From Planctomycetaceae bacterium (lineage in GTDB: Bacteria; Planctomycetota; Planctomycetia; Pirellulales; Thermoguttaceae): 5,085 nt of DNA. The stretch spans positions 1 through 5,085 of the forward strand of contig WRCR01000317.1 of NCBI GenBank assembly GCA_009783865.1, written 5' to 3'. The notes under the pieces were generated by a model. It was not told the DNA's origin. It was given only the letters and a program-made list of their open reading frames with translations, and made no database searches. Shown piece after piece: positions 1-4,681 of this stretch (positions within the stretch are counted from its first letter, which is position 1; the number at the start of each line of letters is the position of its first letter). The translations under genes were made by a program, and so were the position numbers.

Positions 1-61
1 CTGCAATACCGAATTGTGAAGTCGTTGAAAGGAAATCACGTCTTGAAAATCGTTCAGTCAT
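1..61 (-). CDS. Tat-exported protein, N-terminal fragment (first 20 codons)
   Basis: Only the start of this gene is in the window; it continues past the left edge. Reading leftward from ATG at 61-59, the peptide begins MTERFSRRDFLSTTSQFGIA. The SRRDFL stretch (residues 6-11) matches the twin-arginine S/T-R-R-x-F-L-K consensus closely, followed by small and hydrophobic residues as in a Tat signal h-region. The product is therefore probably exported folded across the inner membrane. A good Shine-Dalgarno (AAGGG) ends 6 nt before the ATG, which supports this start. In planctomycetes such leaders are common on DUF1501 proteins, sulfatases and Gfo/Idh/MocA oxidoreductases, but nothing of the mature protein is visible, so no function is assigned. 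The gene appears to be served by the repeated promoter/leader module at 128-425, giving a 5' UTR of roughly 300 nt. Confidence 0.72.
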   Translation of the reverse strand, partial: MTERFSRRDFLSTTSQFGIA

Positions 62-249
62 AAAAAGCCCTTTTAGTTTGAGTAGTTTGAGGAAGGGAAA
101 TAGTACAGGAAAATTCTAACACAGTTGCAACCGAAACGCAAGACGGCAGATGGTAAGTTCAGTCCGACTGCAAGTTGCCCCGGCAACCCGCAACCGCCGA
201 ACAACAAGCCCTGACTCGAAAAATTTTTGCAAAACCAAACCCCTAAAAA

Positions 250-280
250 ACAAGGCGCAAAAGCCTGCCAACGCGCTTGT
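250..280 (-). other. Imperfect leader hairpin of copy A, variable region
   Basis: ACAAG (250-254) plus CGC (256-258) pair with GCG (273-275) plus CTTGT (276-280), leaving one bulged G at 255 and a 14-nt loop. It lies in the part of the module that is not conserved with copy B. It may be a copy-specific structure and is only moderately convincing. Confidence 0.4.
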
Positions 281-338
281 TTTACCTGAACTACCTGATT
301 TAATATCGTTTTACCCATTTTAATATTTTCAATACGAG

Positions 339-358
339 TCGCCAGTGATAACTGGCGA
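339..358 (-). other. Leader hairpin of copy A (8-bp stem, GATA/TATC loop)
   Basis: TCGCCAGT (339-346) pairs perfectly with ACTGGCGA (351-358) across a 4-nt loop. It lies just downstream of the candidate transcription start of copy A. Copy B has a hairpin of the same size in the equivalent place (4494-4513) with different sequence. This suggests the fold rather than the sequence is kept, or that small hairpins were inserted independently. Confidence 0.6.
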
Positions 359-375
359 AGTGATAACCGGCGGAA

Positions 376-403
376 ATTCTAGCATACCCGTTAAAGTTGG
401 CAA
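376..403 (-). promoter_or_regulatory. Candidate sigma70-type promoter in copy A
   Basis: On the minus strand, TTGCCA (403-398) and TAGAAT (381-376) are separated by 16 bp. A TG dinucleotide one base upstream of the -10 makes it an extended -10 (TGC-TAGAAT). The same arrangement recurs in copy B at 4537-4564, inside the best conserved block of the module. Transcription would start near 369 and run toward the Tat gene at 61. GGCA and TGCC arms flank the region just upstream of and overlapping the -35, which could be an operator half-site pair. Confidence 0.5.
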
Positions 404-457
404 GAGCAAAAAGTGCCAGTTTGGATATCGAGAATAAAGCCGTTTTCGTCTTCTTTC

Positions 458-505
458 AAAGAGCCGGGGACGAAGGCGGTACTCCGCCGTGGTTCCCGGC
501 TCTTT
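458..505 (-). terminator. Nested hairpin after the downstream propeller gene
   Basis: The outer stem AAAGAGCCGGG (458-468) pairs with CCCGGCTCTTT (495-505). Inside it, GGCGG (475-479) pairs with CCGCC (484-488) over a TACT loop. It sits 19 nt beyond the stop codon of the 524-1783 gene, where a transcription terminator is expected. The T-tract on the minus strand is short (CTTT then GAAAG), so termination may be weak or factor-assisted, or the hairpin may protect the 3' end. The segment 457-488 is identical to 1820-1851 behind the other propeller gene. Confidence 0.6.
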
Positions 506-523
506 CTCGTGTTGATTTCATCA

Positions 524-1783
524 TCACGGTGCTTTCACATCATAGCAATACAAATACTGCGCATGGCGAAGATACAGTTTGCCGTTAAGCACAACGGGGT
601 GTGCCCAACTTTTGCCTTCGGCTTCGTTCGGCAATTCAAAACGGCTGATTTCGACGTATTCCTTCGGCTCCGGCTTCAAGAGAATAACCGTTTGGTCGCT
701 CTCCGACAAACCGTAAATCAAACCATCGGCATAGTGAACCGAGCCAGAACCGATGGAACGGGCTTTGTACCCCATCTCGCCGGTCAGGAAATTGATAGAA
801 CACCACGAACCATCAAACACCGTGCCGTAAACGTAGTCGTCAACAAGGATTACGCCGCCGTGATGGTGATTGAACCGCGGTTCGTACCACATTTCCGTCG
901 GCGTGATTGTACCGTCGGCGTTTTTCGTCAATTTGAATAGTTTCGAACCGCCGCCCTCGTAAGCGGTTGTCATTAAAAGATTGCCGTTACGATAAATCGG
1001 TTTCGCACAATGGCAATTCTGTTTGTTCGACCATGGAACCGCAAATAGCCGCTTGCCGGTCTTGGCATCAAGTCCCTCGGCACTTCCCTGGCTCATGACG
1101 ACAACGACACGGATTCCCTCGAAATCGAACAGATACGGCGTTGTATAACCGGTTGCAGGTTTCGGCGAGTCAGCAACCGGGGACTCCCAAACAGTCTTTC
1201 CTGTTCGTTTATCCAGAGCAACTGCAAGGGTTTTCGGACCACCGACCATGCAGATGACATTGTCACCGTCAACAACGGGCATGTGTCCGAGGAACCACCA
1301 GGGTATCGGACCGTTGTAATCCGTCATAACATTTCTGTTCCAGATTTTTTCACCGGTTTTTTTATTGAAGCATCCGACTTCTCCGACGGCACTGATGTCG
1401 TACAGAAATTCGCCGTCTATGTGCGGCGTTCCGCGCGTTGCCGCATAACGCTGCTTGTCCGGCTGACCGGGACCGTTGTCGTTCTCCCAGATTTTCTTGC
1501 CGTCTTTGTTGATACAGAAAATCATCGAGAGTTCCTTACCGTCCCGCTGGACGTTGCCGGTGATATAAAGTTTGCCTTCGGAAATCGAGACGCTGGAAAA
1601 GCCGTGTCCGATGTAATCTATTGTCCAGAGGAGTTTGGGACCGTCTGGGGACCACTTTTTCAACATTCCGGTGTCCGGCGATTTGTTATCACCGTTTGGT
1701 CCGTGAAACACCGGCCAATCAGCAGCGAAGAGTTGAGATGTAAGAAAAAGAACAGCAACTAAGGTACAGAAAAAATGTCGCAT
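524..1783 (-). CDS. Secreted PQQ-like beta-propeller repeat protein, paralogue 1
   Basis: The product is 419 residues. It has a Sec signal peptide (basic MRH, hydrophobic segment about 4-18, likely cleavage after the Ala at 20, before ADWPVF), so the mature protein should be periplasmic or exported. No lipobox Cys is suitably placed. The rest is a PQQ-like (BamB/quinoprotein-type) propeller. Repeats with a beta strand, a turn of G-K/E type and an aromatic end appear as GKKIW (95-99), GEKIW (144-148), GKTVW (195-199) and GKRLF (243-247). Further blades lie around 268-285, 315-338, 353-370 and 401-416. There is no c-type haem CxxCH and no recognisable PQQ dehydrogenase active site, so a binding or scaffold role is likelier than catalysis. 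The start is set by GAAAGG 7 nt upstream and by alignment with the paralogue. A CHC at 257-259 and an HHHGG at 306-310 stand out, of which HC and HHGG are shared with the paralogue. Ligand unknown. Confidence 0.93.
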   Translation of the reverse strand: MRHFFCTLVAVLFLTSQLFAADWPVFHGPNGDNKSPDTGMLKKWSPDGPKLLWTIDYIGHGFSSVSISEGKLYITGNVQRDGKELSMIFCINKDGKKIWENDNGPGQPDKQRYAATRGTPHIDGEFLYDISAVGEVGCFNKKTGEKIWNRNVMTDYNGPIPWWFLGHMPVVDGDNVICMVGGPKTLAVALDKRTGKTVWESPVADSPKPATGYTTPYLFDFEGIRVVVVMSQGSAEGLDAKTGKRLFAVPWSNKQNCHCAKPIYRNGNLLMTTAYEGGGSKLFKLTKNADGTITPTEMWYEPRFNHHHGGVILVDDYVYGTVFDGSWCSINFLTGEMGYKARSIGSGSVHYADGLIYGLSESDQTVILLKPEPKEYVEISRFELPNEAEGKSWAHPVVLNGKLYLRHAQYLYCYDVKAP

Positions 1784-1786
1784 AAT

Positions 1787-1809
1787 ATAACCTTTCAGTT
1801 AAGGGTTAT
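1787..1809 (-). promoter_or_regulatory. Small hairpin covering the Shine-Dalgarno of the downstream propeller gene
   Basis: ATAACC (1787-1792) pairs with GGTTAT (1804-1809) across 11 nt, and TT/AA pairs extend it past one bulged base. On the minus-strand transcript the 3' arm contains the AGG of the GAAAGG ribosome site for the ATG at 1783. Folding would therefore hide the site. The paralogue has no equivalent. A TTGATA-N17-TATATT string also fits here, but its -10 abuts the ATG, which makes it unlikely to be the promoter. Confidence 0.4.
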
Positions 1810-1820
1810 CAAATGTGTTC

Positions 1821-1866
1821 AAAGAGCCGGGGACGAAGGCGGTACTCCGCCATAGCCCGGCTCTTT
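1821..1866 (-). terminator. Nested hairpin between the two propeller genes
   Basis: AAAGAGCCGGG (1821-1831) pairs with CCCGGCTCTTT (1856-1866), enclosing GGCGG (1838-1842) paired with CCGCC (1847-1851). It lies 19 nt past the stop of the 1885-3132 gene, the same distance as its twin at 458-505. The six-T run follows the stem on the plus strand, whereas the minus strand has only CTTTGAAC. As a terminator for the minus-strand gene it may be leaky, allowing read-through into the downstream propeller gene. Confidence 0.58.
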
Positions 1867-1884
1867 TTTGTGTAAATTTCATTA

Positions 1885-3132
1885 TCACTGCGCTTTCACA
1901 TCGTAGCAATACAAATACTGCGAATGACGCAGATACAGTTTGCCGTCAAGCACAACGGGGTGTGCCCAACTTTTGTCCCGCGCTTCATTCGGAAGTTCAA
2001 AACGGCTGATTTCTACGTATTCCTTCGGCTCCGGCTTCAGTAGAATTACCGTTTTATCATTCTCCGACAAGCCGTAGAGCAAACCATCGGCGTAGTGAAC
2101 CGAACCCGCTCCGACGGAACGGACTAGGTAACCGATCTCGCCGGTCATGAAATTGATTGACCCCCACGAACCATTGTGCGCCGTGCCGTAAACATAATCG
2201 CCGACAAGAATTACGCCGCCGTGATGATTGTTGAGCCGGCTTTCGCTCCATAATTCCGTAGGCGTAATCGTGCCGTCGGAATTCTTCGCTAGTTTGAACA
2301 ATTTCGAAACGCCGGCATCGTAACCGGTCGATAAGAAAAGATGAGCGTTATGATAAATCGGCATCGTACAATGGACGTTCCGCATGTTCGACCACGGCAC
2401 TGCAAAGAGCCGCTTGCCGGTTTTAGCATCGAGTCCCTCGACGCTTTTTTCGCTCATGACGGCAACAATACGTGTTCCTTCAAAGTCGAATAAATACGGT
2501 GTCGTGTATGCGGTAGCCGCTCCCGGATTACTCGGCGGAGGAGACTCCCAGACGGTCTTTCCCGTCCGCTTGTCAAGAGCGGCGGCGAGTGTCTTCGCAC
2601 CGCCGACCATACAGATAGCATTGTCGCCATCGATGACGACCGAATGACCGAGAATCCAGCGCGGCATTGGAGCATCATAATCCTTGAGGAGATTCCGGTT
2701 CCAAATTTTCTCACCGGTGTTTTTGTTGAAGCAGGCGACTTCGCCGAGCGGACTGGCATCATAGACGAAATCGCCGTCAATGGTCGGTGTGCTGCGTGTT
2801 CCCGGATGAGTTCGAGCCGCTGTGTGAGCGGGACCATTGTCTTTCTCCCAGATTTTTTTGCCGTTCTTGTTGATACAGAAAACCATCGAAAGTTCTCCGA
2901 TGTTGCCGCTTGTATAAATTTTATCGCCGGAAATCGAGACGCTGGAAAAACCGTGTCCGATGAAGTCCGCCGTCCAAAGAAGTTTAGGACCGCCGTCAGG
3001 CCACTTTTTCAGCAGTCCGGTGTCCGGCGACTTGTTATCGCCGTTAGGACCGTGAAACACTTGCCAATCGGCGGCAAAGGACAGCGATGTGAGAAAAAGA
3101 ACGAGGGTAAATGTGCAAAAAATGTGTCGCAT
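1885..3132 (-). CDS. Secreted PQQ-like beta-propeller repeat protein, paralogue 2
   Basis: The product is 415 residues from the ATG at 3132-3130. An upstream in-frame ATG at 3147 would add MKLLT. I chose 3132 because it aligns with the start of the paralogue, but neither start has a clear Shine-Dalgarno. The N-terminus is a Sec signal peptide ending SFA before ADWQVF, so an exported protein is expected. Propeller repeats match paralogue 1: GKKIW, GEKIW, GKTVW and GKRLF turns in the first half, then SINFMTGE, the SVHYADGLLYG blade, and a C-terminal GKLYLRH strand that closes the ring. Most cysteines and the HHGG motif are shared with paralogue 1. The family includes BamB and quinoprotein dehydrogenases. 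The absence of haem or dehydrogenase motifs argues against redox catalysis. It is the promoter-proximal gene of the pair, and its ligand or partner cannot be read from the sequence. Confidence 0.93.
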   Translation of the reverse strand: MRHIFCTFTLVLFLTSLSFAADWQVFHGPNGDNKSPDTGLLKKWPDGGPKLLWTADFIGHGFSSVSISGDKIYTSGNIGELSMVFCINKNGKKIWEKDNGPAHTAARTHPGTRSTPTIDGDFVYDASPLGEVACFNKNTGEKIWNRNLLKDYDAPMPRWILGHSVVIDGDNAICMVGGAKTLAAALDKRTGKTVWESPPPSNPGAATAYTTPYLFDFEGTRIVAVMSEKSVEGLDAKTGKRLFAVPWSNMRNVHCTMPIYHNAHLFLSTGYDAGVSKLFKLAKNSDGTITPTELWSESRLNNHHGGVILVGDYVYGTAHNGSWGSINFMTGEIGYLVRSVGAGSVHYADGLLYGLSENDKTVILLKPEPKEYVEISRFELPNEARDKSWAHPVVLDGKLYLRHSQYLYCYDVKAQ

Positions 3133-3186
3133 AGTTAAGAGTTTCATATCAGTTTGTTGAAGTAAATAGTAAAAAATGGTGCCGCT

Positions 3187-3214
3187 ATTCTATCTTAATT
3201 TTGTTGAAAAACAA
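3187..3214 (-). promoter_or_regulatory. Candidate promoter of the propeller gene pair
   Basis: On the minus strand, TTGTTT (3214-3209) and TAGAAT (3192-3187) are spaced by 16 bp, the same spacing and -10 hexamer as the candidate in copy A. The start would fall near 3180, giving a leader of about 50 nt before the ATG at 3132. The surroundings are A/T-rich, as expected of a promoter, and no coding sequence overlaps it. Confidence 0.45.
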
Positions 3215-3251
3215 CCGTTTGATTCAGTATGTCTGCCTGTCGGGTGTGTAA

Positions 3252-3269
3252 AAAATTCCGGGGAATTTT
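3252..3269 (-). terminator. A/T-rich palindrome with U-tail: terminator or operator
   Basis: AAAATTCC (3252-3259) and GGAATTTT (3262-3269) form a perfect 8-bp inverted repeat with a 2-bp centre. On the minus strand the stem ends in six T residues (3255-3250), as in an intrinsic terminator, about 77 nt beyond the stop of the ABC gene. It also lies about 40 bp upstream of the -35 of the propeller promoter, so a regulator binding site is an alternative reading. Confidence 0.45.
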
Positions 3270-3303
3270 GGCGATAGCGGTGAGGTCGGCTGCCTGCTTA
3301 CGC

Positions 3304-3319
3304 GGGGGCTGAAGCCCCC
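3304..3319. repeat. GC-rich hairpin behind the ABC ATPase gene
   Basis: GGGGGC (3304-3309) pairs perfectly with GCCCCC (3314-3319) over a TGAA loop, starting 27 nt past the ABC stop codon. There is no T-tract on either strand, so it is more like a dispersed REP-type hairpin or mRNA 3'-end protector than a canonical terminator. Flanking GAGG (about 3281) and CCTC (about 3323) may extend it into a larger imperfect structure. Confidence 0.5.
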
Positions 3320-3345
3320 AGCCTCTTTAGATGCGCAAAAAATGT

Positions 3346-4170
3346 TCACACGAAAATCATATTTTCATATTGCCGAAGGGCTTCCTCCGTATCGCTGGAA
3401 TCAAGCACCATTTTTCCCTGTGATAAAATAATTATCCGGCGGCAAAGACGACGCACTGACTCAAGATTGTGCGAAACAAACAAAACCGTTCTGCCCTCAT
3501 CACTGGCGAGTTGCCGCATCTTTTCCGTACACTTTTGCTGAAATGCCGAATCGCCTACCGCCAGCACTTCGTCAATAATCAGAATCTCGGCATCGAGATG
3601 CGCCGCTATCGAAAATGCCAAACGGACATACATGCCCGAAGAATACCGCTTGACCGGCGTATCGAGAAAGTCCCCGACACCGGAAAATTCAACAATCGCA
3701 TCAAACTTTCGGTTAATCTCACTGCGTCTCATTCCGAGTATCGCGCCGTTCAGATAAACATTTTGCCGCCCTGTCATTTCGTGATGAAAACCGGTGCCGA
3801 CTTCCAGCAGCGAAGCAATCCGGTTTTTGATGATTACTCTGCCCGTTGTCGGCGCAGTTATGCGGGAAAGAATTTTCAACAGCGTTGATTTACCCGCGCC
3901 GTTTGCTCCAAGAATACCCAGCGTTTCGCCTTCCGGTATCGTCAGCGAAACATCGTTGAGGGCGAGAATCGAATTTTTTCGACTCTCCGTACTTTGCAGA
4001 ACAGTACCGTCTGTTTTGTCGGAAAGATGCGGCTGCAAAATGGAGTTTGGGTCTTCTTTCCCCCAAAATCTTGCCCAGCGCGATTGCATATCCTGCTGCA
4101 AAGTCCCGTAGGAGACAACGCCGAGTTTGTATTCTTTCGAGAGATGTTCGATTTGAACCGCAACGGACAT
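3346..4170 (-). CDS. ABC transporter ATP-binding protein, polysaccharide-export (Wzt/TagH) type
   Basis: This 274-residue protein powers export across the inner membrane. Relatives drive O-antigen, capsule or teichoic-acid export with a Wzm/TagG-type permease. Motifs are complete: Walker A GANGAGKST (88-96), Q-loop position occupied by Glu in LLEVGTGFH (121-129) as is usual in this family, signature YSSGM (176-180), Walker B ILIIDE (196-201), D-loop VGD (205-207), and switch His in FVSHN (His234). The 20-66 stretch between the first strand and LNDVSL is the family's usual N-terminal insertion. It ends soon after the nucleotide domain, so the C-terminal carbohydrate-binding domain of long Wzt proteins is absent. 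The frame opens at a TTG (4227), but the ATG at 4170 is chosen because MSVAVQIEHLSKEY is the typical start. Its ribosome site is weak (GGAAC). No permease gene adjoins it. The repeated leader module lies 85 nt upstream. Confidence 0.94.
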   Translation of the reverse strand: MSVAVQIEHLSKEYKLGVVSYGTLQQDMQSRWARFWGKEDPNSILQPHLSDKTDGTVLQSTESRKNSILALNDVSLTIPEGETLGILGANGAGKSTLLKILSRITAPTTGRVIIKNRIASLLEVGTGFHHEMTGRQNVYLNGAILGMRRSEINRKFDAIVEFSGVGDFLDTPVKRYSSGMYVRLAFSIAAHLDAEILIIDEVLAVGDSAFQQKCTEKMRQLASDEGRTVLFVSHNLESVRRLCRRIIILSQGKMVLDSSDTEEALRQYENMIFV

Positions 4171-4493
4171 CGGCTTGTTCCAGATTTCTATTGAGAATAT
4201 AGCACGAAAATTGTTGGAATCTATCAAGTGAACCTAATTTTACCTTATTTTCCTCAACGAAACAACCTATAAGCAGCATGAATACCTGTCCGATTGCATG
4301 TCTCCCGGCAAGCGGCAACAACCACCTAACATCAAGCCCTAAATCAAAAAATTTTATTGACGCAACTACTTGAAAACAAAACACTTTCGTAAATTGTATC
4401 ATTTTGCACATAGTGACTACCTATTTTAACGTTATTTTACCTATCTTGACAATTAGTGGTGAGTAGCGAGTGGCGGGTGGCGAGCAATGGTAG

Positions 4494-4513
4494 CCGCCGA
4501 TGTCAATCGGCGG
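4494..4513 (-). other. Leader hairpin of copy B (8-bp stem, 4-nt loop)
   Basis: CCGCCGAT (4494-4501) pairs perfectly with ATCGGCGG (4506-4513) over a 4-nt loop. It sits just downstream of the candidate start site, matching the position and dimensions of the unrelated-sequence hairpin at 339-358 in copy A. Confidence 0.6.
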
Positions 4514-4536
4514 GACAACACCGTCAACCAGCGGAA

Positions 4537-4564
4537 ATGATAACATACCCGCTAAACATGGCAA
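4537..4564 (-). promoter_or_regulatory. Candidate sigma70-type promoter in copy B
   Basis: On the minus strand, TTGCCA (4564-4559) and TATCAT (4542-4537) are 16 bp apart, with TG one base upstream of the -10. Hexamers, spacing and extended -10 repeat those of copy A, although three of the six -10 bases differ, which still gives a plausible TAnnAT. The start would be near 4530, reading toward the ABC ATPase gene. Confidence 0.5.
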
Positions 4565-4605
4565 GAGCAAAAAGTGCCGGTTTGAGAGACGGCAGTCAAT
4601 TACGA

Positions 4606-4625
4606 GCGGCGGGTGATAATCCGCC
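4606..4625 (-). other. Hairpin downstream of the AT-rich gene
   Basis: A CGGCGG/CCGCCG inverted repeat with an 8-nt ATTATCAC loop lies about 60 nt past the stop codon of the right-hand gene. No T-tract follows on the minus strand. A weaker AGCCG/CGGCT pair (4633-4637 and 4655-4659) lies between it and the gene. Together they are the only terminator candidates for that gene. Confidence 0.35.
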
Positions 4626-4681
4626 GGTATTTAGCCGATACAACGATTCGCTAACGGCTGTAAACCGAATAACAACAGAGT

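Larger units (their letters stand above)
128..425 (-). repeat. Conserved promoter/leader module, copy A (upstream of Tat gene)
   Basis: This is the first of two diverged copies of a noncoding module; the partner is at 4255-4586. Read on the minus strand, the copies share three collinear blocks. The first is a 56-bp ungapped promoter-like block (370-425, 47 of 56 identical to 4531-4586). The second is an A/T-rich block around 290-325, with GGTAAAA followed by TTAAA and GGTAGT. The third is a block at 162-228, from AAAATTTTT through AGGGCTTG and TTGCCGGG to TCGGAC, about three quarters identical with small gaps. Between blocks, sequence and length vary. The minus-strand 81-codon ORF here (73-318) has no equivalent frame in copy B, so I read the module as noncoding. 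It fills most of the 462-nt gap between the propeller gene and the Tat gene. Function is unknown; cis-regulatory leader RNA, small RNA gene or miniature mobile repeat are the options. Confidence 0.72.
457..3132 (-). repeat. Tandem duplication of propeller gene plus 3' hairpin
   Basis: Two units of about 1.33 kb, 457-1783 and 1820-3132, each consist of a propeller gene and its trailing nested hairpin, offset by about 1361-1363 bp. Proteins align end to end with one 4-residue gap (around residue 78 of paralogue 1) and about 305 of 419 identical positions by hand count. The last 170 nt of each coding region are about 89% identical at the DNA level, clearly more than the middle. Confidence 0.85.
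4255..4586 (-). repeat. Conserved promoter/leader module, copy B (upstream of ABC ATPase)
   Basis: This is the second copy of the module described at 128-425, in the same orientation. Shared blocks on the minus strand are the promoter block (4531-4586), the GGTAAAATAACG / TTAAAATAGGTAGT block (about 4408-4441), and the AAAATTTTTT-to-TCGGAC block (4288-4355). The tail is CAACGAAAC in this copy (4255-4263) and CAACCGAAAC in copy A. It occupies most of the 511-nt gap between the AT-rich gene and the ABC gene. An open frame through it (4411 leftward) merges out of frame into the ABC gene and is not conserved in copy A, so the segment appears noncoding. If transcribed from its own promoter it would give the ABC gene a 5' UTR of about 360 nt. 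Confidence 0.72.

Noticed and set aside
73..318. 81-codon minus-strand ORF
   Set aside because: It lies inside module copy A. The equivalent conserved DNA in copy B is in another frame and lacks the ATG, and the ORF has no clear ribosome site, so it is not a supported gene.
128..425. Module as a classical insertion sequence or MITE
   Set aside because: I found no terminal inverted repeats, target-site duplications or transposase remnant at either copy. A mobile origin is possible but not shown.
457..488. CRISPR-like or tandem short repeat from the 32-bp identity
   Set aside because: There are only two copies, more than 1.3 kb apart, each part of a 3' hairpin behind a paralogous gene.
397..588. 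Small plus-strand ORF beginning MARAKSA, with a similar start at 4558
   Set aside because: The shared peptide comes from the conserved promoter block read backwards. The rest of the two frames is unrelated, and one begins with TTG.
413..940. 175-codon plus-strand ORF and similar plus-strand ORFs at 1283-1762 and 2644-3138
   Set aside because: They are antisense to the propeller genes, which have signal peptides and full-length paralogue alignment. These are shadows caused by codon composition.
524..1783. PQQ-dependent dehydrogenase annotation
   Set aside because: No CxxCH haem site and no recognisable dehydrogenase catalytic motif is seen; only the propeller repeat pattern supports a PQQ-like label.
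1784..1812. TTGATA-N17-TATATT as promoter of the downstream propeller gene
   Set aside because: The -10 abuts the start codon, so transcription would begin inside the gene and lose the good ribosome site.
4171..4227. TTG start giving a 19-residue extension of the ABC ATPase
   Set aside because: The family normally begins just before the first strand (VQIEHLSKEY), and the extension has no recognisable sequence; the ATG at 4170 is preferred.
3890..4411. 173-codon minus-strand ORF through module copy B
   Set aside because: It runs into the 5' half of the ABC gene in another frame, and its product has no conserved counterpart in copy A. It is a shadow frame.
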